From the NCBI RefSeq assembly GCF_000758725.1, contig NZ_CP009428.1:2294001-2358000 (forward strand): a DNA stretch of 64,000 nt, given 5' to 3'. The position numbers and the translations under genes were made by a program. Shown here piece by piece: positions 44,618 through 53,013 of this stretch. The stretch's first letter is position 1, and every line of letters begins with the position of its first letter. The DNA is from Paenibacillus odorifer (GTDB lineage Bacteria; Bacillota; Bacilli; Paenibacillales; Paenibacillaceae). The notes beneath the pieces were generated by a model. The model was not told the DNA's origin and did no database searches. It worked only from the letters and a program-made list of their open reading frames with translations.

Positions 44618-44677
44618 TGGAACCGTGGTTTAAATCCTCTGTTTCAGTGGTAAAAGAGTACTCATTCTCTTATAATA

Positions 44678-44715
44678 GAGCCGCTTTTTCGCATTGGGCG
44701 GAGGGTGGCTTTTTT
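44678..44715 (+). terminator. Terminator after the ytxH-like gene
   Basis: GAGCCGC (44678-44684) pairs with GGTGGCT (44704-44710) with G-U pairing, followed by TTTTTT. Confidence 0.6.
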
Positions 44716-44866
44716 AATTAGTTTGCACCCGCTTGTTAAATGATGGAAGAAGACTAGTCTTGAACTCAGAGGGCAAAAGGAGTAATATCTGCAATTGGGG
44801 CTGAAAGCCAGGTACATTTTGTTTTCACCTTACATAAGCTACACAAAACAAGTAGAAGGAAGCGGT

Positions 44867-45679
44867 GTGTTCGTGCAGCAAGCTATAGCAATATTAGACT
44901 CAGGTGTGGGAGGGTTAACAGTTGTCAAAGAAGTGATGAGGCAACTCCCGCGGGAGAAGATCATTTATTTCGGAGATACTGCCCGAGCTCCGTACGGACC
45001 CCGTTCGACCGAGGAAGTACAACTGTTTACTGAACAAATTGTAGATTATTTGATCCAGTTTAATCCTAAAATGATCGTTATCGCTTGTAATACCGCAACA
45101 GCTGCGGCACTCGATTATATCTCAGCTAAGGTCTCCATCCCTGTAATTGGGGTGATTCATCCCGGAGCCCGCGCAGCAATTAGCGCAACCAAAAGCGGAC
45201 ATGTCGGCGTGATCGGTACGGTAGGAACTATCAACAGCGGTGCTTATACTAACGCATTAAAGCAGTTGTCCCCTTTTGTTGAGGTTGTAAGTCAAGCCTG
45301 TCCAGCGCTTGTCCCACTCGTCGAGCAAGGCAAGTTCCGCTCAGAGAAAAGTTACGATATCGTAGAAGAGGCACTAGAAGGCATTAAAGACACTAACATC
45401 GATACTTTAATTTTAGGATGCACTCATTATCCATTTCTTGTAGAACCCATTGGTGAGACTATGGGATCGGGAGTCAAGCTGATCAGTTCTGCAGATGAGA
45501 CCGCTCGTGAGATCAGCACAATTTTATATGATAAAGGCAAGCTGTCCATCGGGGATGAAAGTCCAATTCACCAGTTTTTCTGCAGCGGTGATGCTGAGAT
45601 GTTTCAAAGCATCGCGCGAGACTGGCTTGGAGAACAAATTAGACGCACCCCAGTAGTGTGGCAAGTATCCACGTTATAA
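44867..45679 (+). CDS. racE: Glutamate racemase
   Basis: 270 aa from GTG 44867, preceded by GAAGGA at 6-nt spacing. The longer frame from TTG 44795 would add a non-family tail. It interconverts L- and D-glutamate for peptidoglycan. Catalytic cysteines are in IVIACNTAT (near 73) and ILGCTHYPFL (near 183), with DSGVGGLTV and FGDTARAPYGPR at the N-terminus. A terminator follows. Confidence 0.95.
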   Translation: MFVQQAIAILDSGVGGLTVVKEVMRQLPREKIIYFGDTARAPYGPRSTEEVQLFTEQIVDYLIQFNPKMIVIACNTATAAALDYISAKVSIPVIGVIHPGARAAISATKSGHVGVIGTVGTINSGAYTNALKQLSPFVEVVSQACPALVPLVEQGKFRSEKSYDIVEEALEGIKDTNIDTLILGCTHYPFLVEPIGETMGSGVKLISSADETAREISTILYDKGKLSIGDESPIHQFFCSGDAEMFQSIARDWLGEQIRRTPVVWQVSTL

Positions 45680-45730
45680 GCAGGAGCAATGTTGAATTGA
45701 ATAGGGACAAACTCCATGGGAGTGTAAAAG

Positions 45731-45771
45731 AAAAACAGACTGGGAAAGCACATTTCCCAGTCTGTTTTTTT
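45731..45771 (+). terminator. Terminator of racE
   Basis: A 15-bp or longer stem (45733-45747 with 45753-45767), 5-nt loop and TTTTTTT. Confidence 0.92.
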
Positions 45772-45905
45772 GAAATATAAGCACTTATATGCTGCGGAAC
45801 TGTAATATCCTTATTTTTCATGAGAAACGGTTGCCATCTATAAAGGGCGATGACGTTGTTTTTTCTTGTGATTCATTTCTCCTTCATGCCGGGTAGTGGC
45901 GCTTG

Positions 45906-45913
45906 CATACAAT
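45906..45913 (+). promoter_or_regulatory. Candidate sigma-E -10 element before the LysM/M14 gene
   Basis: CATACAAT matches the sporulation sigma-E -10 consensus exactly. About 15 nt upstream TCATGCC is a partial match to the -35. It lies about 70 nt before the start codon. Expression in the mother cell is inferred. Confidence 0.4.
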
Positions 45914-45985
45914 AGAGTTAAGTGCTGTATGCCGCTGTTTTTGTATTGCTGTATCAGCAATTTAAGGCCGAGAGGATGAGACCTA

Positions 45986-47194
45986 ATGCGACAATATATT
46001 GCAAACAGGGGAGATACCGTAAGCCGAATTGCCGCTCTACATGGATTAACTCCTGAGCATGTTATTCAAGGTAATCCATGGGTTGGGAGACAATCTTATT
46101 TATACCCAGGTCAGGTTTTATTTCTGCCATCTTCGCCGCGTAAAAGGTATGCTGTGCAGGAAGGGGACACTCCAGAACGGATAACCTCATTATTTAAGGT
46201 GAATTTAGAGGATTTGGAGAAGCTTAATCCTGGTGTGACCTCAGGGCGCTGCTGTACACCTGGAAAAATACTTGTCATTCCACCCCCAATTCCAGACCGC
46301 GTGGTGTTTCTGCGCGGGGAGTACGGTCCGGCTGAGGTTGAGAGCGACATTGACAGCTTGCTTGTCCAATACCCGTTTATACAAGCAGCCACAATAGGCA
46401 CGAGCGTGCTCGGCAAGCCGCTCCATGTACTCAAGATCGGGAATGGCACTCGTCATCTGCATGTTAACGCCGCTTTGCATGCCAATGAATGGCTGACTTC
46501 GCCATGCTTGATGTCCTTCATAGAGGAGTATGCAACAGCTTATGCTGAAGGCTTGGAATGGAATGGACACAGTCCTGAGGTTTGGTTCCAAAACTGGACA
46601 TTATGGGTCGTGCCTATGGCTAATCCAGATGGCGTGGAGCTGGTTCAGGAAGGGGTTTTGCCAGACCATCCGTTTTATGATGACCTCATGAAATGGAATG
46701 GTGGACGAAGCAGCTTCCGGCATTGGAAAGCTAACATCCGCGGTGTGGATCTTGGGGATCAATTTCCCGCTCATTGGGAAGAGGAGCGGGAACGTCGGGG
46801 AGTAAGGCTGCCCTCACCGCGGGATTACAGCGGCCCTGAGCCGCTGAGTGAGCCAGAAGCAGCCGCTCTGGCTGCCCTGGCTGAGGCAGCGCCTGGCGAA
46901 GCTGCAGTGTCTCTGCATAGCCAAGGAGGAGAGATTTATTGGAACTACCGGGGGTATGAACCTCCCGAGAGCCGTGAATTAGCCGCGCAGCTGGCAGTTG
47001 CGAGCAGTTACCGGGCAGTGGAGCTGACTGGAAGTGATGCCGGATATAAGGATTGGTTTATTCAGACCTTCCGCAAACCTGGATTTACGGTGGAGCTGGG
47101 GATCGGCAAAAATCCGCTGCCACTAGCAGATTTTGAAGATATGGCCTTGGAAACAGGACTTATATTGGCAACGCTCCTTTCTAATGTGAAATAA
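45986..47194 (+). CDS. LysM-M14 gamma-D-glutamyl-L-diamino acid endopeptidase (ENP1 type)
   Basis: 402 aa, no signal peptide. Two LysM peptidoglycan-binding domains (about 1-50 and 53-100) precede an M14 zinc carboxypeptidase domain (about 105-400). Zinc ligands are H165 and E168 (HANEW) and H311 (SLHSQGG); the catalytic base is E370 in VELGIGKNP. The layout equals endopeptidase I of Lysinibacillus sphaericus, a sporulation enzyme that cleaves gamma-D-Glu-diaminopimelate bonds. GAGAGGATGAGACC precedes the ATG. Alternative: a germination or recycling enzyme such as YqgT. Confidence 0.9.
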   Translation: MRQYIANRGDTVSRIAALHGLTPEHVIQGNPWVGRQSYLYPGQVLFLPSSPRKRYAVQEGDTPERITSLFKVNLEDLEKLNPGVTSGRCCTPGKILVIPPPIPDRVVFLRGEYGPAEVESDIDSLLVQYPFIQAATIGTSVLGKPLHVLKIGNGTRHLHVNAALHANEWLTSPCLMSFIEEYATAYAEGLEWNGHSPEVWFQNWTLWVVPMANPDGVELVQEGVLPDHPFYDDLMKWNGGRSSFRHWKANIRGVDLGDQFPAHWEEERERRGVRLPSPRDYSGPEPLSEPEAAALAALAEAAPGEAAVSLHSQGGEIYWNYRGYEPPESRELAAQLAVASSYRAVELTGSDAGYKDWFIQTFRKPGFTVELGIGKNPLPLADFEDMALETGLILATLLSNVK

Positions 47195-47304
47195 TTATGA
47201 AACATTTGCAGTAAACTTGCGTAAAATAAAACATGGGGTATGGCCGCTGTCGTCACTACACGTTATCCGCGGCTGTATCCTTTTTACTTGGGAGGAGGGT
47301 CACC

Positions 47305-47556
47305 ATGAAACTGAAAAAAATACTGTCACTAAAACAATGGTCCCATATCTTCAGTAGCTCCTGGCAATACATCCGCTCCCCTAAAGTAGCAATGGGGGAC
47401 AAGCTGTTATTTACAATTCCAGTACTGCTCTATTGGGTCTTGCCGGACTTCATGCCATTTATTCCGATCGATGATATTGGAGTGACCATGCTGCTAATGG
47501 GCTGGTTCGGGTCACGAATGGGGCGGAAATATCCTACACTTCAGCAGGGTGAATAG
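47305..47556 (+). CDS. Small DUF1232-like membrane protein
   Basis: 83 aa from ATG 47305 with GGAGGAGGG upstream; the longer frame from 47233 lacks a site. The block SPKVAMGDKLLFTIPVLLYW followed by VLPDFMPFIPIDDIG recalls DUF1232/YkvA proteins (Y-SP-D-IP-...-P-D--G-hDD). One or two membrane helices. Function unknown. Confidence 0.72.
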   Translation: MKLKKILSLKQWSHIFSSSWQYIRSPKVAMGDKLLFTIPVLLYWVLPDFMPFIPIDDIGVTMLLMGWFGSRMGRKYPTLQQGE

Positions 47557-47682
47557 GATCGCACCACACATTTTCGACAAGAACTTCAGAGCTAATTAGC
47601 TAATATAGTTGCTTTTAGATGTCATTTACCTTTAAAATAAGTAATTGAGTATTTAATTTTCGGACTAGGAGATGGAATATAG

Positions 47683-47985
47683 ATGAAGGTCAAAATTACC
47701 CGCAATGCGGCTAAAGTGATAAAGAAACAAATGGAGCTTGAAGGAAACAGCGAGTTGAAGCTGCGCGTAGCAATTACACATGCACACGGTGATCATGCTC
47801 ACTACGGACTGGACTTGGACACGCCTAAAGAGAACGATGTTGTAGTGTCGACAGATAAGGAAATCGATGTTATTCTTGATCCGAGTCAACCACTCCTTGA
47901 TGGTGTGGTCGTTGATTATTTGTATCTTCCACAAGAAGGTTTTGTCATTACGAATCCCTCTAAAGGTAATCACGGCGATCACTAA
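47683..47985 (+). CDS. HesB/IscA-like protein lacking the cluster cysteines
   Basis: 100 aa. The beta-rich A-type carrier fold is suggested by MKVKITRNAAKVIKKQM at the start and DPSQPLLDGVVVDYLYLPQEGFVITNP near the end. It has no cysteine at all, so it cannot hold a cluster as IscA does, and carries instead a His-rich strand, ITHAHGDHAHYGLDL. Related cysteine-less HesB-like proteins are common in Bacilli; function unknown. Start ATG with GGAGATGGAATATAG. Confidence 0.78.
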   Translation: MKVKITRNAAKVIKKQMELEGNSELKLRVAITHAHGDHAHYGLDLDTPKENDVVVSTDKEIDVILDPSQPLLDGVVVDYLYLPQEGFVITNPSKGNHGDH

Positions 47986-48026
47986 ACACTCGCCTGTAAA
48001 TTTCGAACACAAAGAAGGGTTGCTCC

Positions 48027-48266
48027 ATGGCTAACGAAATACAAGTGTGCGATGAATGTAATTTCATGAAGTTGAAAAGTATTATCCCTAAGCTGCAAAA
48101 AATGGCACCTGATGCCGAGATCAAGGTCGGCTGCAAGTCGTACTGCGGTCCATGTGGCAAACGGGCTTTTGTTTATGTGAATGGTCGTTATGTGAGTGCT
48201 CCAACGGAGGATGAAGTGTTGAAGAAAGCAGAAGCTTTTATCAAACAGCCCTCCGTTCAGAAATAA
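48027..48266 (+). CDS. yuzB: DUF1450/YuzB-like protein
   Basis: 79 aa. Cysteine motif CDECN near the N-terminus and CKSYCGPCGKRAFVYVNGR in the middle match YuzB of Bacillus, a thioredoxin-fold-like DUF1450 protein. The four to five Cys could bind metal or be redox active. Function unknown. AAGAAGGG precedes the ATG. Confidence 0.88.
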   Translation: MANEIQVCDECNFMKLKSIIPKLQKMAPDAEIKVGCKSYCGPCGKRAFVYVNGRYVSAPTEDEVLKKAEAFIKQPSVQK

Positions 48267-48328
48267 TACTGAGTTCTTATCAACTAAGATAATAGGGTCG
48301 ATCCCTCTTCATTCTCAGTAAAAGTAAA

Positions 48329-48376
48329 CAGAGCAGCGATTCTCCTGTTATTGGAGGATCGCTGCTCTGCGTTTTC
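48329..48376 (+). terminator. Strong hairpin terminator after yuzB
   Basis: A stem of about 16 bp (48329-48345 with 48353-48369, one mismatch), followed by CGTTTTC. The T run is short. Confidence 0.75.
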
Positions 48377-48404
48377 TGGTCATTGACGGCTTTCTTCAAT
48401 CGTG

Positions 48405-48457
48405 TCCATCATCCCATCATCTCATCATTTCTCCATCCCACCATCCCACCATCTCAC
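48405..48457 (+). repeat. Low-complexity CCATCATCC/CCCACCAT tract
   Basis: About 50 nt of imperfect 5-8 nt CATC/CCACC units between the yuzB terminator and the dispersed repeat. Looks like a slippage-prone microsatellite with no coding signal. Confidence 0.6.
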
Positions 48458-48472
48458 AGGGGTTACGGACTC

Positions 48473-48699
48473 AGATGACGTTATTTGCGTGTTTTTAGCT
48501 GTTAATGCAAGATTTCGGACCCCAGGGACGCTATTCCTCAGAAAAGAGGCTCATATCGGCGTTTTTCAGGCTAATAGCTGCTCTGGAGTCCGTTAGCATT
48601 CCAAATCTCGGATATTGCTGGGTTTAAGGTCAGCTGTGTCCGTTAGTGAGATACTTCGCGTATCTAAGTCGGAAAACCCAACGTGCTTCCAACAACGAT
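48473..48699 (+). repeat. Dispersed intergenic repeat, copy B
   Basis: Begins TTACGGACTCAGATGACGTT and shares ordered blocks with copy A at 7899-8082, including GGAGTCCGTTA and CGCGTATCT. It has about 40 extra nt between the last two blocks. The 520-bp gap between yuzB and the LTA synthase-like gene holds only this, the low-complexity tract and the terminator. Confidence 0.75.
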
Positions 48700-48788
48700 C
48701 AGGAGTTAGTGTCCAACATAGAGAGGATGTCGCAGCAGCCCTTTTCGATAGTTTTGTGGACAGTCTCTTCATTTACCGGGATATAAGC

Positions 48789-50828
48789 TTAAGGTGCAGA
48801 TTGTGTATTCTTAAGCTTTTTGATTCCATCATATTTCATGATATCGTCGGAGATCTGTAGGCGGAGCTTGCTGGTCTCATACCCGATGCTGCACTCCCCT
48901 ACGTCCACGGCTTCGCGGCTTTCGAGACTATAACAGGTTCCGCTGGCAAATTGCCCATTCTCGCTGGGGAGATAAGACAGCTTTGCATCGGCATAGGCGC
49001 CGGATCGCAGCGTTACAAGACGCTCATGCCCGCTAAACAGATTATTGCCCATGAGATAATAAGGATCACGTGAGATCCCGAGCAAATGGAGCAAGGAAGG
49101 TGTAAGATCCAACTGACCAGCTGGAGCTGAATCTAGGACAGAGGCGTTAGAGCCTGGAAGATGAATGAGCAAGGGAACCTGATGCATTATTTGCTGCATA
49201 TCGAGTGCGCTAAGGCTTTTGCCGAGAAATTGTTCGTAATAAGCGATCTCCTGGATCGAATTATCATGATCTCCATAGAAAGCAACAATGGTATTATCCC
49301 ACAGCCCACGCTGCTTCATCTCTTTGACCATTTCCCCTAAAGCTTCATCCGTATAGTGAACAGCCTGCAAATAATCTCCTAAGATCGTGCCCTTGAACTC
49401 TCCAGTATCAAGCCCTTGTTTATCTGCAGGGAGAGAATAAGGATGATGGCTGGATAGTGTAGTCAAAAATGAATAAAAGGGCTGCTGTATCGTTTCTGAA
49501 GTGTCCATAATATCGAGGGATTGCCGCAAAAAAGAATTGTCACCCAGAGACCAGCCTAGAGGTTCGTCTATTGTATAGTCTTTTTTGTTATAAAAATGGT
49601 CATAACCCATCGCGTTATACATAATCTGCCGATTCCAGAAGCTACCTTCGTACGCATGAAAAGCATTGGTACTGTAGCCCTTTGATTTCAAAATAGCAGG
49701 CAGCGTGTCAAACTGATGATCCGGGTAACGGACAAATACCGAGCCGGAGACCAGCGGGTACAGGGAAGCGTTGGACGTGAAATCCGCATCGGAAGTTCGG
49801 CCTTGTGAGGTCTGATGGTAGTAATTGCTGAAATAGGTGTTTTCTTTGATTAGAGCGTTCAGATTAGGCGTGATCTCCTGGCCGGATATTGAGCGTCCAA
49901 CTACAAAGTTCATAAAAGCTTCAGCTTGAATAACAACAATGTTGCTTCCGCTGTATTCTCCAAAGCTGTCATTATTGGCACTTTGCTCAGTGTTTTGTTC
50001 ATTGAACCAGAGCTGCATCGAGGTGGCTTCTTCTTGTGAAAGCTCGGGCTGCGGACCAAGATGATCTTTAGCATATAAGTAAATATCATAACCGTGAAAA
50101 CCGATTAGTCCGGTTACGTTATACATGGCGAGACTCCACCAGTTGCCAGTGAATAGATCTTTAGCCCAGGTAGTAGCGTAGGTGTGGATAGGTCCAAAGG
50201 TCAGCACGCAACCTAGCACCAGAGCAACGATCCCATTCACGCTTCTTTTTAGCGTCCTGCTTAGGCGTGAAGAGCGGCGGGAATAACCGGTTTGAGAATA
50301 AGAGTGAGATTGCCCATAACGGCGAGGGACGGCATTAGACAAGTATGTATGGGATTTGCGGCGGTATAATCCTACGCCGATTCCGTATGCAATAAGAAAT
50401 AGCCAGTCAGCGAACAAATAAAGATCGGAAGGACGCAGTAGGGCGAAGATACTTCCACCAAGCGCATCCATCTGTCCAGCCTGAAACAATACGGGTACCG
50501 TGATAAAATCCTTAAAATAACGATAGTAGACGATATCCGAATAAATAAGCAGCGTCAGAAGCAAGTTTATACTTAACAACGTTATCGTCTGTCCCCGGCG
50601 GGGAAGCCACAGGGTCCAAAAAGACAATAACATGACTGAACCTACAGCGATCCATTTGTCCTGCTGGTTCATATCTATATTGGGAGCATGCAGCCCACTA
50701 TGCAGAAATAATAACTTGGCCAGCATGATGCCAAGAAAAAGGAGATAACCGATATATCGGGAGCGAATCACAGAAGCTATTGTACTTGTTACGGTTGTGC
50801 TGCTCCGACTTGATGGAAAAACTGACAT
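48789..50828 (-). CDS. LTA synthase-family sulfatase (glycerol/phosphoglycerol transferase)
   Basis: 679 aa from ATG 50828 with AGGAGG upstream. Five N-terminal membrane helices (about 20-230) are followed by an extracellular alkaline-phosphatase-fold domain (about 290-640). Signature residues are the metal-ligand Glu in VVIQAEAFMNF, the catalytic Thr in GRTSDADFTSNASLYPL, and YGDHDNSI with Asp/His ligands near 530. It transfers glycerol phosphate from phosphatidylglycerol to build or prime lipoteichoic acid. Which paralogue (LtaS, YfnI, YqgS, YvgJ) it matches is not clear. Confidence 0.9.
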   Translation of the reverse strand: MSVFPSSRSSTTVTSTIASVIRSRYIGYLLFLGIMLAKLLFLHSGLHAPNIDMNQQDKWIAVGSVMLLSFWTLWLPRRGQTITLLSINLLLTLLIYSDIVYYRYFKDFITVPVLFQAGQMDALGGSIFALLRPSDLYLFADWLFLIAYGIGVGLYRRKSHTYLSNAVPRRYGQSHSYSQTGYSRRSSRLSRTLKRSVNGIVALVLGCVLTFGPIHTYATTWAKDLFTGNWWSLAMYNVTGLIGFHGYDIYLYAKDHLGPQPELSQEEATSMQLWFNEQNTEQSANNDSFGEYSGSNIVVIQAEAFMNFVVGRSISGQEITPNLNALIKENTYFSNYYHQTSQGRTSDADFTSNASLYPLVSGSVFVRYPDHQFDTLPAILKSKGYSTNAFHAYEGSFWNRQIMYNAMGYDHFYNKKDYTIDEPLGWSLGDNSFLRQSLDIMDTSETIQQPFYSFLTTLSSHHPYSLPADKQGLDTGEFKGTILGDYLQAVHYTDEALGEMVKEMKQRGLWDNTIVAFYGDHDNSIQEIAYYEQFLGKSLSALDMQQIMHQVPLLIHLPGSNASVLDSAPAGQLDLTPSLLHLLGISRDPYYLMGNNLFSGHERLVTLRSGAYADAKLSYLPSENGQFASGTCYSLESREAVDVGECSIGYETSKLRLQISDDIMKYDGIKKLKNTQSAP

Positions 50829-50965
50829 TTTGAAGCCTCCTAGCACAGAAAATAAATAAAACGAGAAGAAACAACGTTGTTGTCTTTTTTAGATGACAAA
50901 CGTTTCTCTTAGAAATATAAGAGCGTAAAGGATGGGTGTTAAACTAAAACTGTCTTATACTCGGA

Positions 50966-51009
50966 GAAAAACGGACACCCTCCTCATACGATACGAGGTA
51001 GATGTCCGT
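50966..51009 (-). terminator. Terminator of the rRNA methyltransferase gene
   Basis: ACGGACA (50971-50977) pairs with TGTCCGT (51003-51009), with an inner CCTC/GAGG stem, followed on the minus strand by TTTTT. Confidence 0.85.
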
Positions 51010-51037
51010 TCTGCATTCAAACCAATGGTGATCCTAA

Positions 51038-52177
51038 TTATTTCGGATTTCTAGGTGGAAGTGGACCCAAGTATTGATAATATTGACACTCGATACGTCC
51101 GTTATACAGTTTGCGGCGTTTGTCTGCCTTACGACCGTAAAATTGTTCGAATTCCTTGTAAGGGCTAATCGCAAAAAATGACCATGTTGGCAGATATATC
51201 ATCATTTCACCAAACTGGCGGGTCAGCTTCTCCACTTCTTTGTCATTACTGATCCGTTCACCATATGGAGGGTTGGTGATGATACAACCATATTCTCCTT
51301 CAGGTCTTGCTTTGGCGGCAGCCATCACTTTGAAGGTGATTTCTCCGGACAGTCCAGCACTCTTGGCGGCGGCTTCAGCAATTTCAATTGCTTCTGGATC
51401 GATGTCCGTACCCGTTAATTGCAAAGGATAATCGTCGCGCACAGCATCGAAAGCTTCTTCGCGAGCCTCTTCCCAAAGATGTTTCGGAATGACTGGCCAA
51501 TGTTCAGATGGAAATGAGCGGCGTAGTCCTGGTGCAATATTCCAAGCGATCATGGCGGCTTCAATTAACAGTGTTCCCGAACCACAACATGGATCGAACA
51601 GCGGCCGATGGCCATTCCAGCGGCTAAGCTGGATTAGTGCAGCAGCCATTGTTTCCTTCAGTGGAGCCTCTGTTGCATGTCTGCGGTAACCACGTTTGTG
51701 AAGTGCGGGTCCTGTGGTATCTAATGTGATCAAAGCGATGTCATTTAATAAAATCACTTCGATCACATATCGAGGACCGTTCTCCGGGAACCAGTCTGTA
51801 TGATACGAAAGCTTCAGCTTCTCGACGATGGCTTTTTTGACAATCCCTTGGCAAGCGGGTACACTCGTTAGTTGTGATTTATGGGACCGTCCTTCAACCG
51901 GGAATTCTCCATTCTCTGGAATCCAGTCTTCCCAAGGCAAAGCTTTAACCCCTTCGAATAACTCGTCAAAGGTTTTAGCAGGGAATTGGCCCATTTTAAC
52001 CAATACGCGGTCAGATGTACGCAGCCACAAGTTACAGCGACAGATATCGATGTAATCACCGCTGAATAATACTCGTCCGTTCTCGACCTTGGTCTCATAA
52101 CCCAGTTCGTTTAATTCGCGCGCTACCACAGCTTCTAAACCCATAGGGGCAGTAGCGATTAATTGTAATTTGCTCAA
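51038..52177 (-). CDS. ypsC: THUMP-domain 23S rRNA (guanine-N2) methyltransferase, YpsC/RlmL-like
   Basis: 379 aa. A THUMP RNA-binding domain (about 45-155) is followed by a Rossmann methyltransferase (about 160-370) with FDPCCGSGTLLIEAAM (motif I), GTDIDPEAIEIA and the base-flipping NPPYGER motif. This matches B. subtilis YpsC and the N-terminal half of E. coli RlmL, which makes m2G2445 in 23S rRNA. Start is TTG 52177 with GGAG 11 nt upstream. Monocistronic. Confidence 0.92.
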   Translation of the reverse strand: MSKLQLIATAPMGLEAVVARELNELGYETKVENGRVLFSGDYIDICRCNLWLRTSDRVLVKMGQFPAKTFDELFEGVKALPWEDWIPENGEFPVEGRSHKSQLTSVPACQGIVKKAIVEKLKLSYHTDWFPENGPRYVIEVILLNDIALITLDTTGPALHKRGYRRHATEAPLKETMAAALIQLSRWNGHRPLFDPCCGSGTLLIEAAMIAWNIAPGLRRSFPSEHWPVIPKHLWEEAREEAFDAVRDDYPLQLTGTDIDPEAIEIAEAAAKSAGLSGEITFKVMAAAKARPEGEYGCIITNPPYGERISNDKEVEKLTRQFGEMMIYLPTWSFFAISPYKEFEQFYGRKADKRRKLYNGRIECQYYQYLGPLPPRNPK

Positions 52178-52379
52178 ATACTCTCAACTCCGTTTAACTT
52201 GTAGATAAATACAAAAAGCCAGTACAATAAGAAGAGACGACATTGTCGTCCTTTAAAGCATCCATACAAGTATAGGGGAATGTGGGACACTTCACAATGC
52301 CCGGCATTCCATAAATCATAAAATGTTCCCCGTCATCCCTTACTATGAGCAAACGGGGGATCCTCAAAGGAGAATCTTT

Positions 52380-53009
52380 ATGCTTACGCAAGAAGAATAC
52401 AGTGAACAACTTTATACAGAGGACGAAATTCTGCTTCAAGTAAAAGAAGCAATCGTCCAAGCAGGCATGCCGCCGGTGTCTGTCGAGCCGGGGTACGGAA
52501 GACTGCTCACCATGCTAGTTAGACTGTCTCGCTCTAAGCGTATTTTGGAAATTGGCGCACTTGGCGGTTACAGCGGAATTTGCTTGTCCCGCGGTTTCTC
52601 TGAAGGTGGCACACTGACATCGCTAGAGCTGAGAGCCGACTATGCCGAGCTTGCCCGACGTAATTTAGAGCTGGCAGGCTTCGGCGATACTACGGAGTAT
52701 AGAATAGGACCCGCAATGGACAGCCTGAAGGCACTGGAAGCAGAGGGCGCTAGGTTCGATTTCTTTTTCATTGACGCAGATAAGTTGAACTACACTAACT
52801 ACTTGGAATATGCCATCAAGCTGGCCAATCCAGGAGCGATCATTGCGGGTGATAATATTTTTCTCCGTGGACGGACCTTAAATACAGATAGAAATGGTCC
52901 TGCCATCCTGGCTGTGCGCCACTTCAATGAGATGATCGCCACGGATGAACGTCTTATCAGTACATGTCTGCCTGCCTATGATGGATTGGCGCTAGCGATG
53001 GTGAAATAG
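52380..53009 (+). CDS. O-methyltransferase (family 3, YrrM-like)
   Basis: 209 aa from ATG 52380 (AAAGGAGAATCTTT upstream). ILEIGALGGYSGICLSRGF (motif I), LELRADYAELARRNL, FDFFFIDADKLNYTNYLEYA with metal-binding Asp, and GAIIAGDNIFLRG with metal-binding Asp-Asn identify the divalent-cation-dependent caffeoyl-CoA/catechol O-methyltransferase group. Physiological substrate unknown. It converges on the MFS gene with only 4 nt between stops. Confidence 0.88.
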   Translation: MLTQEEYSEQLYTEDEILLQVKEAIVQAGMPPVSVEPGYGRLLTMLVRLSRSKRILEIGALGGYSGICLSRGFSEGGTLTSLELRADYAELARRNLELAGFGDTTEYRIGPAMDSLKALEAEGARFDFFFIDADKLNYTNYLEYAIKLANPGAIIAGDNIFLRGRTLNTDRNGPAILAVRHFNEMIATDERLISTCLPAYDGLALAMVK

Positions 53010-53013
53010 CTGA

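Noticed and set aside
48402-48860. Small plus-strand frames between yuzB and the LTA synthase-like gene
   Set aside because: They cover the low-complexity tract and repeat copy B and show no protein-like composition or ribosome binding site.
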